Positions 25,268 to 34,162 of a stretch of 64,000 bases of DNA are shown in pieces (within the stretch, counting starts at the first letter, position 1; each line of letters begins with the position of its first letter). A program made the position numbers and the translations under genes. The notes under the pieces were generated by a model, which worked only from the letters and a program-made list of their open reading frames with translations, was not told where the DNA came from and ran no database searches. Origin of the DNA: Candidatus Competibacteraceae bacterium (GTDB lineage: Bacteria; Pseudomonadota; Gammaproteobacteria; Competibacterales; Competibacteraceae); assembly GCA_016713505.1 (NCBI GenBank), contig JADJPA010000002.1, positions 1 through 64,000 of the forward strand, read 5' to 3'.

Positions 25268-26890
25268 TCAATCGAGCATTCGCAACACCCGCTCCGCCGC
25301 CAGCACCCCGCGATAGTTGGCTTCCTCGAAGACCGAATAGCCGCTCAAGTCGGAGTGCGCGAACGCGATCCGATCTCCCATTCGCTCCAACCGTTGTCGG
25401 GCTTCGCTCCAGACGAAGCCCGGCCGGGGGCAGACCATCGCATGACCCCAGCGCATCGCGTCCAACCGGGTGACGAGCTGGCGAATGTCGGGGTGCGGGC
25501 GCGAGAGGTCGTTCAAGATGTACTCCGCCCATGTCGCCCACGGCGTTGCCAGCAACCGCTGCCGCTCCTGAGCCGGCGGGCCGTCGCACAATGCCTGATA
25601 CCAGGTGAATACGGTCTGATCGGCGTGCGCTGTCAGATGCTGGTGAGTGGCGACCACATAGCCCAGCGCGCCGCTGTCGTACAGCACGTTGTCCCACGAC
25701 AGCGGCGCGCCTCGGCGTTCTTCAGGAAAAGCGCGCAGGCTGAGGTTGGCGACCAGCCAGGGCGCGTACTGAAATTCACGAATCGCCGCCGTCAATTCGG
25801 GCGCTAGTTCCCGAAAAACCGTGGGTGCTTGAAACACCGGCGCGGCCCAGATGGCCGCCCGCGCCAGATGTCGGGTCGAACGGTTCTCGTGCGGGCGCCA
25901 AGCGTCAACCGCCAGCGCTCGATCCAACTCCGCAATCCGCCAGACCAGCGCATCGGTGACGAGGTGAGCGGCCAGCCGTTCCCGCAGTCGCTCGACCAGC
26001 CAGCCGTTGCCTTCCGGCCAGGTCAGGACATCGTCGCCGTCGGCATCCTGGGCGAGCGCGTCGCGGCTGGCGAAGTAATGAATCCCCATCCAGGCCGAGG
26101 TTTGCTCGTAACGGCAGCCGTAATCATCGCGACAGGCGTAGTTGACATACCAGTGCAAGGGTTCCGAATCCAAACCTTGCCGCAACAGGAAATCGCGCAT
26201 GGAGAGCCGATCCAGCGCTAACAAAGCGGCGTCGCGGGCGCTGAAGTCGATGGGGATGGCAAAGGCTTTACGACCGTCCGCGCCGCGTCGGGTTCGATAA
26301 TCCGCCATCAAGTCCTGAAAGCGGTGATACTGGTCGAGATCGCGCCGCCGGACGCCGATCTGCGGCCACAAGCTCTCGTGCCAGACGCCGTGCGCATACA
26401 GCCGCTCTTGCGGCGCGAAATTGATATAACGCTCGTCGTAACTTGGGGCAGGCGCGAACGGATCGCCGAGCAGCACCCCGAAATCGGCCAGCAATTCGCG
26501 CGCGGCGCGGGATTCCTCGGTGGGGAAGGGTAGATAATGCGCGCCCCACGGATAGGCGCTGATCGCGTTTTGGCCCCAGCGAGCGTTGCCGCCGACCGCG
26601 GGTTCCAGCTCCAAAATGAGAAAATCGCTGCAACCGCTTTTGAGCAGCTTCCAACCGGCGGACAGTCCGGCGATGCCGCCGCCGACGATGATCGCCGAGG
26701 CTTTCAGCGTCTCGGTCGGCGCCGGGAAAGCGCCGGTGCGAAGGCGGTGGCCGAAACCGTCCGCCGCGCCGACAATCCCGCCTTCGGGTAAGGGCGGCGT
26801 TTTAAACGCAGTCGACCGCCGCCAGGTATCCGCGCTACCGGCCGCCAGGGCGACGCCGGCCAGCGATCCAAGAAAGTCGCGACGGTTCAT
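25268..26890 (-). CDS. Tat-exported FAD-dependent amine-oxidase-like protein
   Basis: A flavoprotein (540 aa) of the NAD(P)-binding Rossmann/amine-oxidase superfamily. The ATG at 26888-26890 has GGAG just upstream and opens a twin-arginine signal MNRRDFLGSLAGVALAAG, so the folded, cofactor-loaded enzyme is probably exported to the periplasm. The dinucleotide-binding motif IIVGGGIAGLSAGWKLL lies at about residue 68-85, followed by the acidic ELEPAVGGNA that contacts ribose. The C-terminal DLSGYSVFEEANYRGV resembles the family's second FAD contact. Substrate unknown; it stands alone and convergent with the thioesterase gene. Confidence 0.8.
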   Translation of the reverse strand: MNRRDFLGSLAGVALAAGSADTWRRSTAFKTPPLPEGGIVGAADGFGHRLRTGAFPAPTETLKASAIIVGGGIAGLSAGWKLLKSGCSDFLILELEPAVGGNARWGQNAISAYPWGAHYLPFPTEESRAARELLADFGVLLGDPFAPAPSYDERYINFAPQERLYAHGVWHESLWPQIGVRRRDLDQYHRFQDLMADYRTRRGADGRKAFAIPIDFSARDAALLALDRLSMRDFLLRQGLDSEPLHWYVNYACRDDYGCRYEQTSAWMGIHYFASRDALAQDADGDDVLTWPEGNGWLVERLRERLAAHLVTDALVWRIAELDRALAVDAWRPHENRSTRHLARAAIWAAPVFQAPTVFRELAPELTAAIREFQYAPWLVANLSLRAFPEERRGAPLSWDNVLYDSGALGYVVATHQHLTAHADQTVFTWYQALCDGPPAQERQRLLATPWATWAEYILNDLSRPHPDIRQLVTRLDAMRWGHAMVCPRPGFVWSEARQRLERMGDRIAFAHSDLSGYSVFEEANYRGVLAAERVLRMLD

Positions 26891-27179
26891 GGTTCTCCAA
26901 GAACGGGCAAGGTGCGCCATGATACGCGACGGAACGGCCCCGCACTTAACCCTTCGGTCTCACGGTCGCCGCGGTCGGTCGATCGAGCGCGACCGCGTTG
27001 GAAGCGTTTGCTCGATCCTGCGATTTAGCTTTTTAACCACCAGTGATGGGGGTTATCATTTGCTGAGCACACTAGATGAAGTAAGCTAAAATATTAATGC
27101 CACAGAGCCAACTTTTTCTGATTTGTATTTCCTAATGCCTAGAATCCAAAAGTGGCTCAATCTCAACCAGGAGAGTGCA

Positions 27180-27533
27180 ATGGAAGTAACCAGATACGAT
27201 GTCAATGAAAAGGTTGATCGTGTCGCGTCCGGAGCTCATGAAGCCGTTGACAAGGCGGCGGGCGTGGCCGCGCAGGTGGCGGGCAGAGCCGTCGATATGG
27301 CCCAGCAGGCGGCGGAGAAGGCGTCCGATGTAGCCTCCAGGACGGCGGAGAAGGCGTCCGAGGTGGCCGCCCAAGTCGCGGAAACCGTCAGTGAGAAAAA
27401 GAAAGAACTTAAAGACGTGCAAGAAGACCTGACCGAGACGGTTCGGGTCTATGTCCATCAAAATCCGGTCAAGGCCTTGGCCATCGCCGCCGTTGGGGGC
27501 TTTGTGCTGAGCCGGCTGCTGCGATCTCACTGA
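27180..27533 (+). CDS. YqjD/ElaB-like (DUF883) membrane-anchored protein
   Basis: A small Ala-rich helical protein (117 aa) with a C-terminal membrane anchor, ALAIAAVGGFVLSRLL, as in the E. coli ribosome-associated YqjD/ElaB/YgaM family. Residues 20-75 carry amphipathic repeats (AAEKASDVA, TAEKASEVA) resembling LEA-type 11-mers. The ATG at 27180 has AGGAG 7 nt upstream; earlier in-frame codons lack one. It opens a three-gene set with the YqjE- and YqjK-like genes, 12 nt apart or overlapping. In E. coli the family is stress- and stationary-phase-induced and tethers ribosomes to the membrane; the same role here is inference. Confidence 0.8.
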   Translation: MEVTRYDVNEKVDRVASGAHEAVDKAAGVAAQVAGRAVDMAQQAAEKASDVASRTAEKASEVAAQVAETVSEKKKELKDVQEDLTETVRVYVHQNPVKALAIAAVGGFVLSRLLRSH

Positions 27534-27545
27534 TCGCGCTCAACT

Positions 27546-27989
27546 GTGGACCGGTTTACTACCGTGAGTGAATCTATCGGATCGCGCGCCTCCGCCATCG
27601 CCTCGGAAACGTACTCGGGGATGTTGGCGGAGGTGCGGTCATTCGTCGATCAGTTCCGCGGGATCGCCTACGATCATGTCCGGCTCGCCAGTCTGGAAGC
27701 CAAGCAGGCGGGCGTCAGCGTGGCCACCATGCTCGTCCTCGGCGCGCTCGCGGCGATTTTACTGCTGAGCGCGTGGCTGGGCTTGATGGGGACCGTCGTG
27801 CTGTTCGTGGTCGAACGGGGTCTGCTGGCGGGCAGCACAGCCCTGGGGTTGGCGGTCGGCGTCAATCTAGTTATTGCCTTGATCCTTTTGATCCTCATCT
27901 ACCGCCAGCTCGGCCGGCTGAAATTTCCCGCGACAGCGCGCAGCCTTAAAAGCCTGCTTTCAGACCCGCCCAATGCGGAGGATGCGTGA
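27546..27989 (+). CDS. YqjE-like (holin superfamily III type) membrane protein
   Basis: A 147-residue protein with two long hydrophobic segments (about 59-85, ATMLVLGALAAILLLSAWL, and 97-120, LAVGVNLVIALILLILIY) between soluble ends, the layout of the YqjE/phage-holin-like family. It starts with GTG (27546; a GTG at 27564 is also possible) without a clear ribosome site, 12 nt after the YqjD-like gene, so translation may be coupled. Function in membrane stress is inferred from its neighbours only. Confidence 0.75.
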   Translation: MDRFTTVSESIGSRASAIASETYSGMLAEVRSFVDQFRGIAYDHVRLASLEAKQAGVSVATMLVLGALAAILLLSAWLGLMGTVVLFVVERGLLAGSTALGLAVGVNLVIALILLILIYRQLGRLKFPATARSLKSLLSDPPNAEDA

Positions 27990-28408
27990 TGGCAAACAAA
28001 GAACCGCTGGCCTATGAAGACCGCCGGTCGCTGGCCGAAAAAATCGCCGATACTGAAAACCGCATCTTGGAGCGGCGGCGCTTGCTGGTGGCGCGCCGGA
28101 CATTCGTGGCCCAGCGCGTCCGCGAGCAAGTGACCTCTCCCGCGATATTGTTGTTGGCGGGTGGCGTCGGCTTTATCGTGGGCGAGCTGACGCGGAGCAA
28201 GCAGCAAGCATCTTCGGACCAAAAAGCCACGCCGATGGCCTCGCCATTGCTACAGGTGGTTGGTAACATCGTGGAGTTGGTGCGCCCCATTTTCCTTGCT
28301 GAAGTTGGCAAGATCATGCAGGCGTTCTCCTCGGGAGCGTCCATCCAAGTCGCCGATCAATTGGCCCGACTTTTCAACAAGCCTGCCGATCATTCCGAGA
28401 ACGCCTGA
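27989..28408 (+). CDS. YqjK-like hypothetical membrane protein
   Basis: A 139-residue protein starting at ATG 27989, which shares one base with the YqjE-like stop codon; GGAGG lies just upstream. The N-terminal third is charged and helical (LAEKIADTENRILERRRLL), followed by one membrane-length segment (SPAILLLAGGVGFIVGELT, about 50-69) and a polar tail. Position and layout fit the third gene of yqjDEK-like clusters; the sequence is otherwise not familiar. Confidence 0.65.
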   Translation: MANKEPLAYEDRRSLAEKIADTENRILERRRLLVARRTFVAQRVREQVTSPAILLLAGGVGFIVGELTRSKQQASSDQKATPMASPLLQVVGNIVELVRPIFLAEVGKIMQAFSSGASIQVADQLARLFNKPADHSENA

Positions 28409-28441
28409 CGGTATTCTGGCTCTCGTCGGCCTTATGGCTGA

Positions 28442-28666
28442 GGGAGGCAGGATACCGCCTGTCCCGCTCCGAGCGATGGAGAGTGCTCGGAGCGGGACAG
28501 GCCGGTTGGCGCGTGCGGCCGTCAGCGCGCGCTGGTCGGGGCTGAGCTCGATCTCCACACCGACGCCACTTGGAAAGACGCCGCCAGGGAGCAATCTCAG
28601 TTCATGCGGAACGCCTATGAGGTTTTGAGAATGAAAACGAACGTATTGCAAGACGGCATGACATGA
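28442..28666 (+). pseudogene. Start-less coding remnant coupled to the kinase gene
   Basis: A frame open from the stop at 28439 to TGA 28664-28666 with no ATG, GTG or TTG before codon 55. The second half reads like real protein (DLHTDATWKDAAREQSQ, then FMRNAYEVLRM), and its stop overlaps the kinase ATG in an ATGA pattern, as in translationally coupled genes. The front half runs through the 17-bp hairpin at 28458-28501. It looks like the 3' end of a gene that lost its beginning. The family is not recognised. Confidence 0.35.
28458..28501. repeat. Perfect 17-bp inverted repeat
   Basis: CCTGTCCCGCTCCGAGC and its exact reverse complement flank a 10-nt loop (GATGGAGAGT). There is no T-run after it, so it is a strong hairpin rather than a standard terminator. 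It may be a mobile repeat unit or protect the 3' end of the yqjDEK-like message. Confidence 0.7.
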
Positions 28667-31227
28667 TAAACCGCGCCGCCGCCTCGCCGGCGATCCGCTA
28701 TTTTCTGCTGACGCTAACCGCGCTGTCTCTGGCCGGCATCGCCTGGAGCCTCTATACGGTGCTGGCCAATCAAACGCGGATCTCCTGGCAGACCACGCTG
28801 CAAGTGACCGCCGAGCGCTATACCTCAGCGTTAAAAGATGTGGAGACCGGGCAGCGCGGCTACACCATCGTCGGCAACGAAGATTTTATGGCTCCGTACT
28901 ATCAGGCCAAAGCCACATTGGACGGTTATACCACCGCGCTGACGGAAGCTGCGGCCAATGCCGGCATGTCCGAGGAAATTCCGTCCCGCATGATCGTCCA
29001 AGGGCAAACCGTTCTTAAATTCGCCGAAACGACCATCGCCGCCCGCAAGCGTTCCTTTGCCGAGGCTCAAGCCTTGGTGGAAACCCGCATCGGCAAGAAC
29101 GCCATGGACAAGGTGCGCCAGGATCTGCTCCTCGTGCAGGTTTGGACGCAGCGAATGAGCGATCTCATCCGCGAACAGAACCGCCGCGTCCAGGTTCCAA
29201 TCATCATTGCCTCGCTGTTAGCCCTGGCGCTGACCATCTGGCTGTTCGTGTACTTCGCGGCTAGGGCGAAGCGGGCCACGATTCACGCCCGTTCGCTGAT
29301 GGCCGATGTCATCGAGCGCGCGCCGGTCGGCTTGGCGCTGCTCGACAAAGATCTTCATATCAGTCAGGCCAACAAGGCCTTTGCCAAGATGGTGACCGAA
29401 AACGGCTCGATGAAAGCCGGCCAAGCGCTGGTGACGGCGGCGCCCCAGATCGAAGGCTATCTGCGCCCGCGCATTCAAAGGGCCGTTACCGAACGCTTCC
29501 GCTTCAAGGACGAAGGCGCGGAGCAAACGCTCGATTTGGCGTTTGACGACAAAGCGAGCTATTTAAAGGCCGACGTGTTTCCGGTGACGCTGATCGGCGA
29601 CGAAGGCGCTCAAAGCCCCGGCGTCGGGGTCGTGCTCAACGACGTGACGCGCCAGCGAGCCTCGGAGCGCGAACTTGAAATCGCTCGGGACGCCGCCGAA
29701 TCCGCCAATCGAGCCAAATCGACCTTCATCGCCAACATGAGTCACGAGTTGCGAACGCCGCTGACCGCGGTGCTCGGCTATTGCGAGTTGATCGAGGAAG
29801 ATCTGCGCGACCTCGGGCAGGAGGCGATACTGGCCGACCTCAACAAAATCAATTCCAACGCCCGGCATCTGTTGGGGCTGATCAATGACGTGCTCGATCT
29901 CTCCAAGATCGAAGCGCAGAAGATGGACGTACACGCCATCGAATTCACCCTCGGCACCCTGCTGGCGGAGCTTGAAGCAGCGACCGGCAGCCTGATCGCC
30001 AAAAACAACAACACGCTATCGCTGAGCGCCGATGCGCCGGACACCGTGCTGATGACCGACGATCTGAAGGTCAAACAGATTTTGCTCAACCTGATCGGCA
30101 ACGCCGCCAAATTCACGACCGACGGCCAGATCAGCGTTCATGCCGCGCAGATCGAGCAAGACGGCGCGCCGCACATCCGTTTCACCGTCAAGGACACCGG
30201 CATCGGCATGTCGCAAGAGCAACTGGCCAATTTGTTTCAGCGTTTTGCCCAAGCCGATGCGACCACGACCCGCAAATACGGCGGCACCGGCCTGGGCCTG
30301 GCCCTGACGCGGGCGCTGTCCACCATGCTCGGCGGTCGGATCGATGTGGAAAGCGCCGAGGGCGAAGGGACGACCTTTACCGTGACCGTTCCCACCCGTT
30401 ACGAGAAGAAAGTGGTGAACGCTGAAACGGGTCAGGAAATCGCGCCCGAGGAGCAACCCGAGTCGGGCGATGCGCCGAAACGCAAGGTGCCGAGCGTGCT
30501 GGTGGTCGACGACGATCCCTCGGCGCGCGAGCTGCTCAGCCGCAATCTGGAGCGCGAGGGCTTTGCGGTCACCACCGCATCTAGCGGCACGGAGGCGCTG
30601 GCAATGATCAAAGGCAGCAAGCCGCTCGCCGTGCTGCTCGATGTCATGATGCCGGGACTCGATGGCTGGCATGTGCTGCGAGCCATCCGCGAAAACTCGG
30701 AGACCAAGGACATTCCGGTGATCATGCAAACGGTGCTGGACGAGCGAAATTTCGCTTACGCGCTGGGGGCCAGCAGCTATCTCAAGAAGCCGGTGCACCG
30801 CAATGCCCTGGCGGAAGCCCTGCAAGCGCTCACCATCAACACGGCCGGTCATGAGGTGCTGATCGTCGACGATGACGAAGCCGCCAACGAACGGTTGATG
30901 ACGATGCTGCACCGCGACGGCTGGAATTGCCGGATGGCGCTGAACGGCGTCGAGGCCATGAAGGCGCTCGCCGAACACAAACCGGATTTGGTGCTGATCG
31001 ATCTGATCATGCCGGAAATGGACGGCTATGCTTTTATCCGAGAGACGCGCAAAAATCCCGAGTACGACGACCTTCCGCTGGTGGTGATGACGGCGGAAGA
31101 TGTACGATCCGACAAAGTTCGCAAGCTCAGTGGTGAAACCGCCGGAATCGTCCAGAAGGGTTCGATGCCGCTTGCCGATCTCGTAGCCGATCTGCGTCGC
31201 TTTGCGGATCAGGCCAAGACTAACTGA
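28663..31227 (+). CDS. Hybrid sensor histidine kinase (CHASE3-PAS-HisKA-HATPase-REC-REC)
   Basis: Inner-membrane sensor (854 aa). TM1 at about 13-33; an extracytoplasmic CHASE3-like helical domain (about 38-175, with the family's DVETGQRGYTIVG); TM2 at about 178-199; a PAS-like domain (about 210-330, FKDEGAEQTLDL region); HisKA with phospho-His361 in MSHELRTPLTAVLGY; an ATPase domain with GTGLGLALTRAL; then two receiver domains with phospho-Asp660 (VLLDVMMPGLDGW) and Asp780 (VLIDLIMPEMDGY). No effector domain follows, so output probably passes to the single-domain receiver encoded 24 nt downstream. The ATG overlaps the stop of an upstream remnant frame. The signal sensed is unknown. Confidence 0.92.
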   Translation: MINRAAASPAIRYFLLTLTALSLAGIAWSLYTVLANQTRISWQTTLQVTAERYTSALKDVETGQRGYTIVGNEDFMAPYYQAKATLDGYTTALTEAAANAGMSEEIPSRMIVQGQTVLKFAETTIAARKRSFAEAQALVETRIGKNAMDKVRQDLLLVQVWTQRMSDLIREQNRRVQVPIIIASLLALALTIWLFVYFAARAKRATIHARSLMADVIERAPVGLALLDKDLHISQANKAFAKMVTENGSMKAGQALVTAAPQIEGYLRPRIQRAVTERFRFKDEGAEQTLDLAFDDKASYLKADVFPVTLIGDEGAQSPGVGVVLNDVTRQRASERELEIARDAAESANRAKSTFIANMSHELRTPLTAVLGYCELIEEDLRDLGQEAILADLNKINSNARHLLGLINDVLDLSKIEAQKMDVHAIEFTLGTLLAELEAATGSLIAKNNNTLSLSADAPDTVLMTDDLKVKQILLNLIGNAAKFTTDGQISVHAAQIEQDGAPHIRFTVKDTGIGMSQEQLANLFQRFAQADATTTRKYGGTGLGLALTRALSTMLGGRIDVESAEGEGTTFTVTVPTRYEKKVVNAETGQEIAPEEQPESGDAPKRKVPSVLVVDDDPSARELLSRNLEREGFAVTTASSGTEALAMIKGSKPLAVLLDVMMPGLDGWHVLRAIRENSETKDIPVIMQTVLDERNFAYALGASSYLKKPVHRNALAEALQALTINTAGHEVLIVDDDEAANERLMTMLHRDGWNCRMALNGVEAMKALAEHKPDLVLIDLIMPEMDGYAFIRETRKNPEYDDLPLVVMTAEDVRSDKVRKLSGETAGIVQKGSMPLADLVADLRRFADQAKTN

Positions 31228-31251
31228 CTCATCGATTGACGGAACCTGACA

Positions 31252-31620
31252 ATGGCGAAAATCCTTCTGGTCGAAGACAGCGAACAAATCTGGGACTTCC
31301 TATCGCGGCGCCTGGAGCGGCGTGGCCACACCGTGGTGCTGGCCCACGACGGCGAACAGGGCGTCAACAGCGCCAAGGCGTCAGCTCCCGACATCATCCT
31401 GCTCGATATGAACCTGCCCGTGATGGACGGCTGGACGGCGGCCCGCGCCATCAAGGCCGACCCGCAAACCCAGAAAACCCCGATCATCGCCCTGACCGCG
31501 CACGCCATGGCCGGCGACCGGGAAAAGACGATCCAGGCCGGTTGCAACGACTATCATCCCAAACCGATCGATTTCGCCAAGCTGCTCGAACAGATCGACG
31601 CCTTGCTCAAGCCGGCATGA
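31252..31620 (+). CDS. Single-domain response regulator (CheY/DivK type)
   Basis: A stand-alone receiver (122 aa): acidic pocket VEDS at residues 7-10, phospho-acceptor Asp52 in ILLDMNLPVMDGWTAARAI, the switch Thr in IIALTAHAM, and the Lys of PKPIDF. It has no output domain, so it acts through protein contact, most likely as an intermediate or final target of the hybrid kinase 24 nt upstream. The hybrid kinase, this receiver and the AI-2E transporter run in one direction, with 60 nt between receiver and transporter. Confidence 0.9.
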   Translation: MAKILLVEDSEQIWDFLSRRLERRGHTVVLAHDGEQGVNSAKASAPDIILLDMNLPVMDGWTAARAIKADPQTQKTPIIALTAHAMAGDREKTIQAGCNDYHPKPIDFAKLLEQIDALLKPA

Positions 31621-31683
31621 GCTTAACTCGCCGGCGCTCAGCCTAAGGCCCGCTTTGCGGGGCCGCTCTTAAGGGAGATTTTG

Positions 31684-33576
31684 TTGGACATCATCACCAA
31701 CCGGCTGCTGCGGCAAGCCGTGCCGCTGTTCAATGTCATGGCCGGCGTGGTGCTGGTGATCGGCATCGCCACCATCCTGATGTTCGGCCAGAGCATCATC
31801 GCGCCCCTGGCGCTGGCCGTCCTGTTGAGTTTTGCCCTGACCCCCATCGTCACGTCGCTGGAGCGGGTCCGGTTGGGGCGCGGTCTGGCGGTGCTGTGCG
31901 CCATTCTGCTGGCCTTGACCATCATCGTCGGGATCGCCTATGTCGCCTATCGGCAGGTGATCGCGCTGGTCGGAGATCTTCCCTCCTACGAGCCGATCAT
32001 TCGCCAGAAGATCTCAGGGCTGTCGCAGCAGATGGCCGGAAGCGGCGTGTGGAGCAACGCCGCCGATTCGCTGGGGCGAGTGCTGGCCGACCTCCAGAAA
32101 ATAGGGGGTGAGGGCGGTAGCGCCGTCGCATCGAGCGTGCAGACCGTGCGCGTCGACGATCAGGATCATGGCTTCCAGGCTGTTTATCAATATCTTCTAC
32201 CGGCGCTGCAACCGTTGGTTTCACTGTTGGTGGTGATGCTGATGTCGGCTTTCATGCTGGCCCAGCGTGAAGACCTGCGCAACCGGTTGATCCGTCTGGC
32301 CGGCGCCGAGGATATTCAGCAGACCACGGCGGCGTTCGACGATGCGGGGTTCCGCGTGGGCCGCCAGCTGTTGACCCAGCTCGCTCTCAACATGAGCCTG
32401 GGGTTGATCATGGGTACGGGGCTGTGGCTGATCGGTCTGCCCAGCCCGTTCCTGTGGGGCATCATTTACGGGTTGTTGAATTTCGTGCCGTATATCGGCC
32501 TGGTCGGGCTGGTGCCGCCGCTGTTTGTGGCTTTTGCCACCGACCCCGGCTGGGGAAGTTTCCTATGGACGGCCGGGCTGTTCGCAATCATCGAGCCGGT
32601 GAGCACCAATATCGTCGAGCCGATGCTCTACGGGCGCACCTCCGGCCTGTCGCCGGTGAGCATCGTCATCGCGGCGATGGTGTGGGCGTTTGTCTGGGGT
32701 CCGATCGGTCTGGTGCTATCGACCCCGCTGACCATCTGCCTGGTGGTGGTCGGCCGCCATATCCCGCGCTTGCAGTTCCTGGATATTCTGCTCGGCGACC
32801 GGCCGGCGCTGGAACCGCAAGAAATCTTCTATCAACGAATGCTGGCGGGCGACCCGCGCGAAGCCGAAACGCAAGCGCGGGAGTTTCTCAAAGGCCGCGG
32901 CCTTTCGACTTATTATGACGAGATCGCCCTAGAGGCCATCCGCCGCGCCCATCTGGACATCGTGCGCAGCTCCGTGACCGGCGACCGGTTGGCGGTGCTC
33001 GCCTCATCGACGGAAGCGCTGGTCGATTCACTCGATGACGTGCAGCCGCTGGCGCGCGGCCGCAGCAGCCGCACGTTGACCGCGGAAGCGGAAGCGGCGT
33101 TGGATACGGTGCGGCCCGACCGCGAGATCGAAAAAGTGGTGTTCGCGCGGGACGATCTCGCCGAGGGCTGGCGGAGCGAGCAGCCCATCGCCATTCTGTA
33201 CGGCAATCACCCCTTGGATGGCGCGGCGGCGAAGATGTTGCAGCAAGTGTTCACGAAGCACGGGCTTGCGGCGCGGAGTTTGTCGCTGGCGCAGGCCGCT
33301 GAGGCGACGGCGGGGCAAGCCGAGGGGGTGGCGCTGGTCTGCTTGTCCTTCATCGAGCCGCTGAGCACGTTGCATCTGCGCGCTTTCTCGCGGCAGGTCA
33401 AGCGCCGCGCGCCGCGGGCTCAGGTGATGCTGTGCATCTGGCAAAAGACCGACGCCGCGTTGGTCAAGGACTGGCGTCGCAAGCTGCGGGTGGACCGTTT
33501 GGTGACCACCACCGCCGATGCGCTTGATGCGGCGGCCGGTATGGCGACCGCGCCGCATGACAAGGCCAGTCACTGA
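31684..33576 (+). CDS. AI-2E family (PerM-like) transporter with large soluble C-terminal domain
   Basis: Membrane protein of the AI-2E/PerM family: residues 1-365 hold about eight helices, with the family's typical FGQSIIAPLALAVLLSFAL near the start and YGLLNFVPYIGLVGLVP and EPMLYGRTSGLSPVSIV further on. TTG start chosen because GGAG is 6 nt upstream; a second TTG is 3 nt earlier. After VVGRHIPRLQFLD come some 260 soluble residues not found in the basic family, with a helical part and a Rossmann-like end (about 500-625, ALVCLSFIEPLSTLHLRAF, then QVMLCIWQKTDAALV). The gene follows the two-component genes, so the tail may receive a signal. Transport substrate unknown. Confidence 0.85.
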   Translation: MDIITNRLLRQAVPLFNVMAGVVLVIGIATILMFGQSIIAPLALAVLLSFALTPIVTSLERVRLGRGLAVLCAILLALTIIVGIAYVAYRQVIALVGDLPSYEPIIRQKISGLSQQMAGSGVWSNAADSLGRVLADLQKIGGEGGSAVASSVQTVRVDDQDHGFQAVYQYLLPALQPLVSLLVVMLMSAFMLAQREDLRNRLIRLAGAEDIQQTTAAFDDAGFRVGRQLLTQLALNMSLGLIMGTGLWLIGLPSPFLWGIIYGLLNFVPYIGLVGLVPPLFVAFATDPGWGSFLWTAGLFAIIEPVSTNIVEPMLYGRTSGLSPVSIVIAAMVWAFVWGPIGLVLSTPLTICLVVVGRHIPRLQFLDILLGDRPALEPQEIFYQRMLAGDPREAETQAREFLKGRGLSTYYDEIALEAIRRAHLDIVRSSVTGDRLAVLASSTEALVDSLDDVQPLARGRSSRTLTAEAEAALDTVRPDREIEKVVFARDDLAEGWRSEQPIAILYGNHPLDGAAAKMLQQVFTKHGLAARSLSLAQAAEATAGQAEGVALVCLSFIEPLSTLHLRAFSRQVKRRAPRAQVMLCIWQKTDAALVKDWRRKLRVDRLVTTTADALDAAAGMATAPHDKASH

Positions 33577-33633
33577 GTGGGAACTCTGGCAAAAAAGCCC
33601 GAGCGAACCCAAGATTCATCGGCGGATAAAAAG

Positions 33634-33663
33634 CGCTAGAGGCTGCGCCAGCAGCCCCTAGCG
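33634..33663 (+). terminator. Likely terminator after the AI-2E transporter gene
   Basis: CGCTAGAGGCTGC, loop GCCA, GCAGCCCCTAGCG: 12 of 13 bases pair. Followed by TGTTGCTTC, a weak T-run. It lies 58 nt past the stop codon and between convergent genes. Confidence 0.55.
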
Positions 33664-33765
33664 TGTTGCTTCAACGTGAATAAAGGCCTAAAAAACCGTC
33701 AGGGGCTCCTTAGATAGCAACAGCTCGGGAAAAATTTCCAAGAAACGCGGTGGCTTGAAGAGAAA

Positions 33766-34017
33766 TCAAGCTCTTTTGATCAAGCCGATCAAGAACAGCA
33801 ACACGACCGCGCCGACTGTGGCTGTGATAATCGATCCGATTATTCCGTACGAATTGAGCCCTAACAGGCCAAAAAGGAAACCGCCCACCATCGCACCGAC
33901 AATACCGACGATGATGTTGCCCACCAGACCAAAACCACCGCCTTTGATGATCTGGCCCGCCAACCAGCCAGCGACCGCGCCAATCAACAGAAAAATGAGC
34001 AAGCTCGTAATTTCCAT
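33766..34017 (-). CDS. GlsB/YeaQ/YmgE family membrane protein
   Basis: Small inner-membrane protein (83 aa) of the transglycosylase-associated GlsB/YeaQ family, often induced by envelope or general stress. ATG at 34015-34017 with GAGG about 9 nt upstream. It consists almost entirely of three glycine-rich helices: LLIFLLIGAVAGWLAGQI, GLVGNIIVGIVGAMVGGFL and GIIGSIITATVGAVVLLF. The family's polar loop IKGGGFG lies between the first two. It stands near the glycine-zipper and signalling genes, consistent with a stress role; its exact function is not established. Confidence 0.88.
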   Translation of the reverse strand: MEITSLLIFLLIGAVAGWLAGQIIKGGGFGLVGNIIVGIVGAMVGGFLFGLLGLNSYGIIGSIITATVGAVVLLFLIGLIKRA

Positions 34018-34100
34018 GGTTAAAATCCTCGATAGGGCTGTAAAACGGGTTGCAACGAGAACGCTCTCAAACTTGAAGCTTTCCCCTGTATTCACGGGTC

Positions 34101-34145
34101 GTCACGCTGTCGCCCGCGCGCTGTACGGCGGGTTGACAGCGTGAC
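34101..34145. repeat. 11-bp inverted repeat downstream of the glycine-zipper gene
   Basis: GTCACGCTGTC / GACAGCGTGAC with an inner GCCCGC / GCGGG stem, giving one long hairpin 18 nt beyond the stop codon of the leftward gene. No T-run, so termination efficiency is uncertain. Confidence 0.5.
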
Positions 34146-34162
34146 GAATTCAGCGTCAGCAG

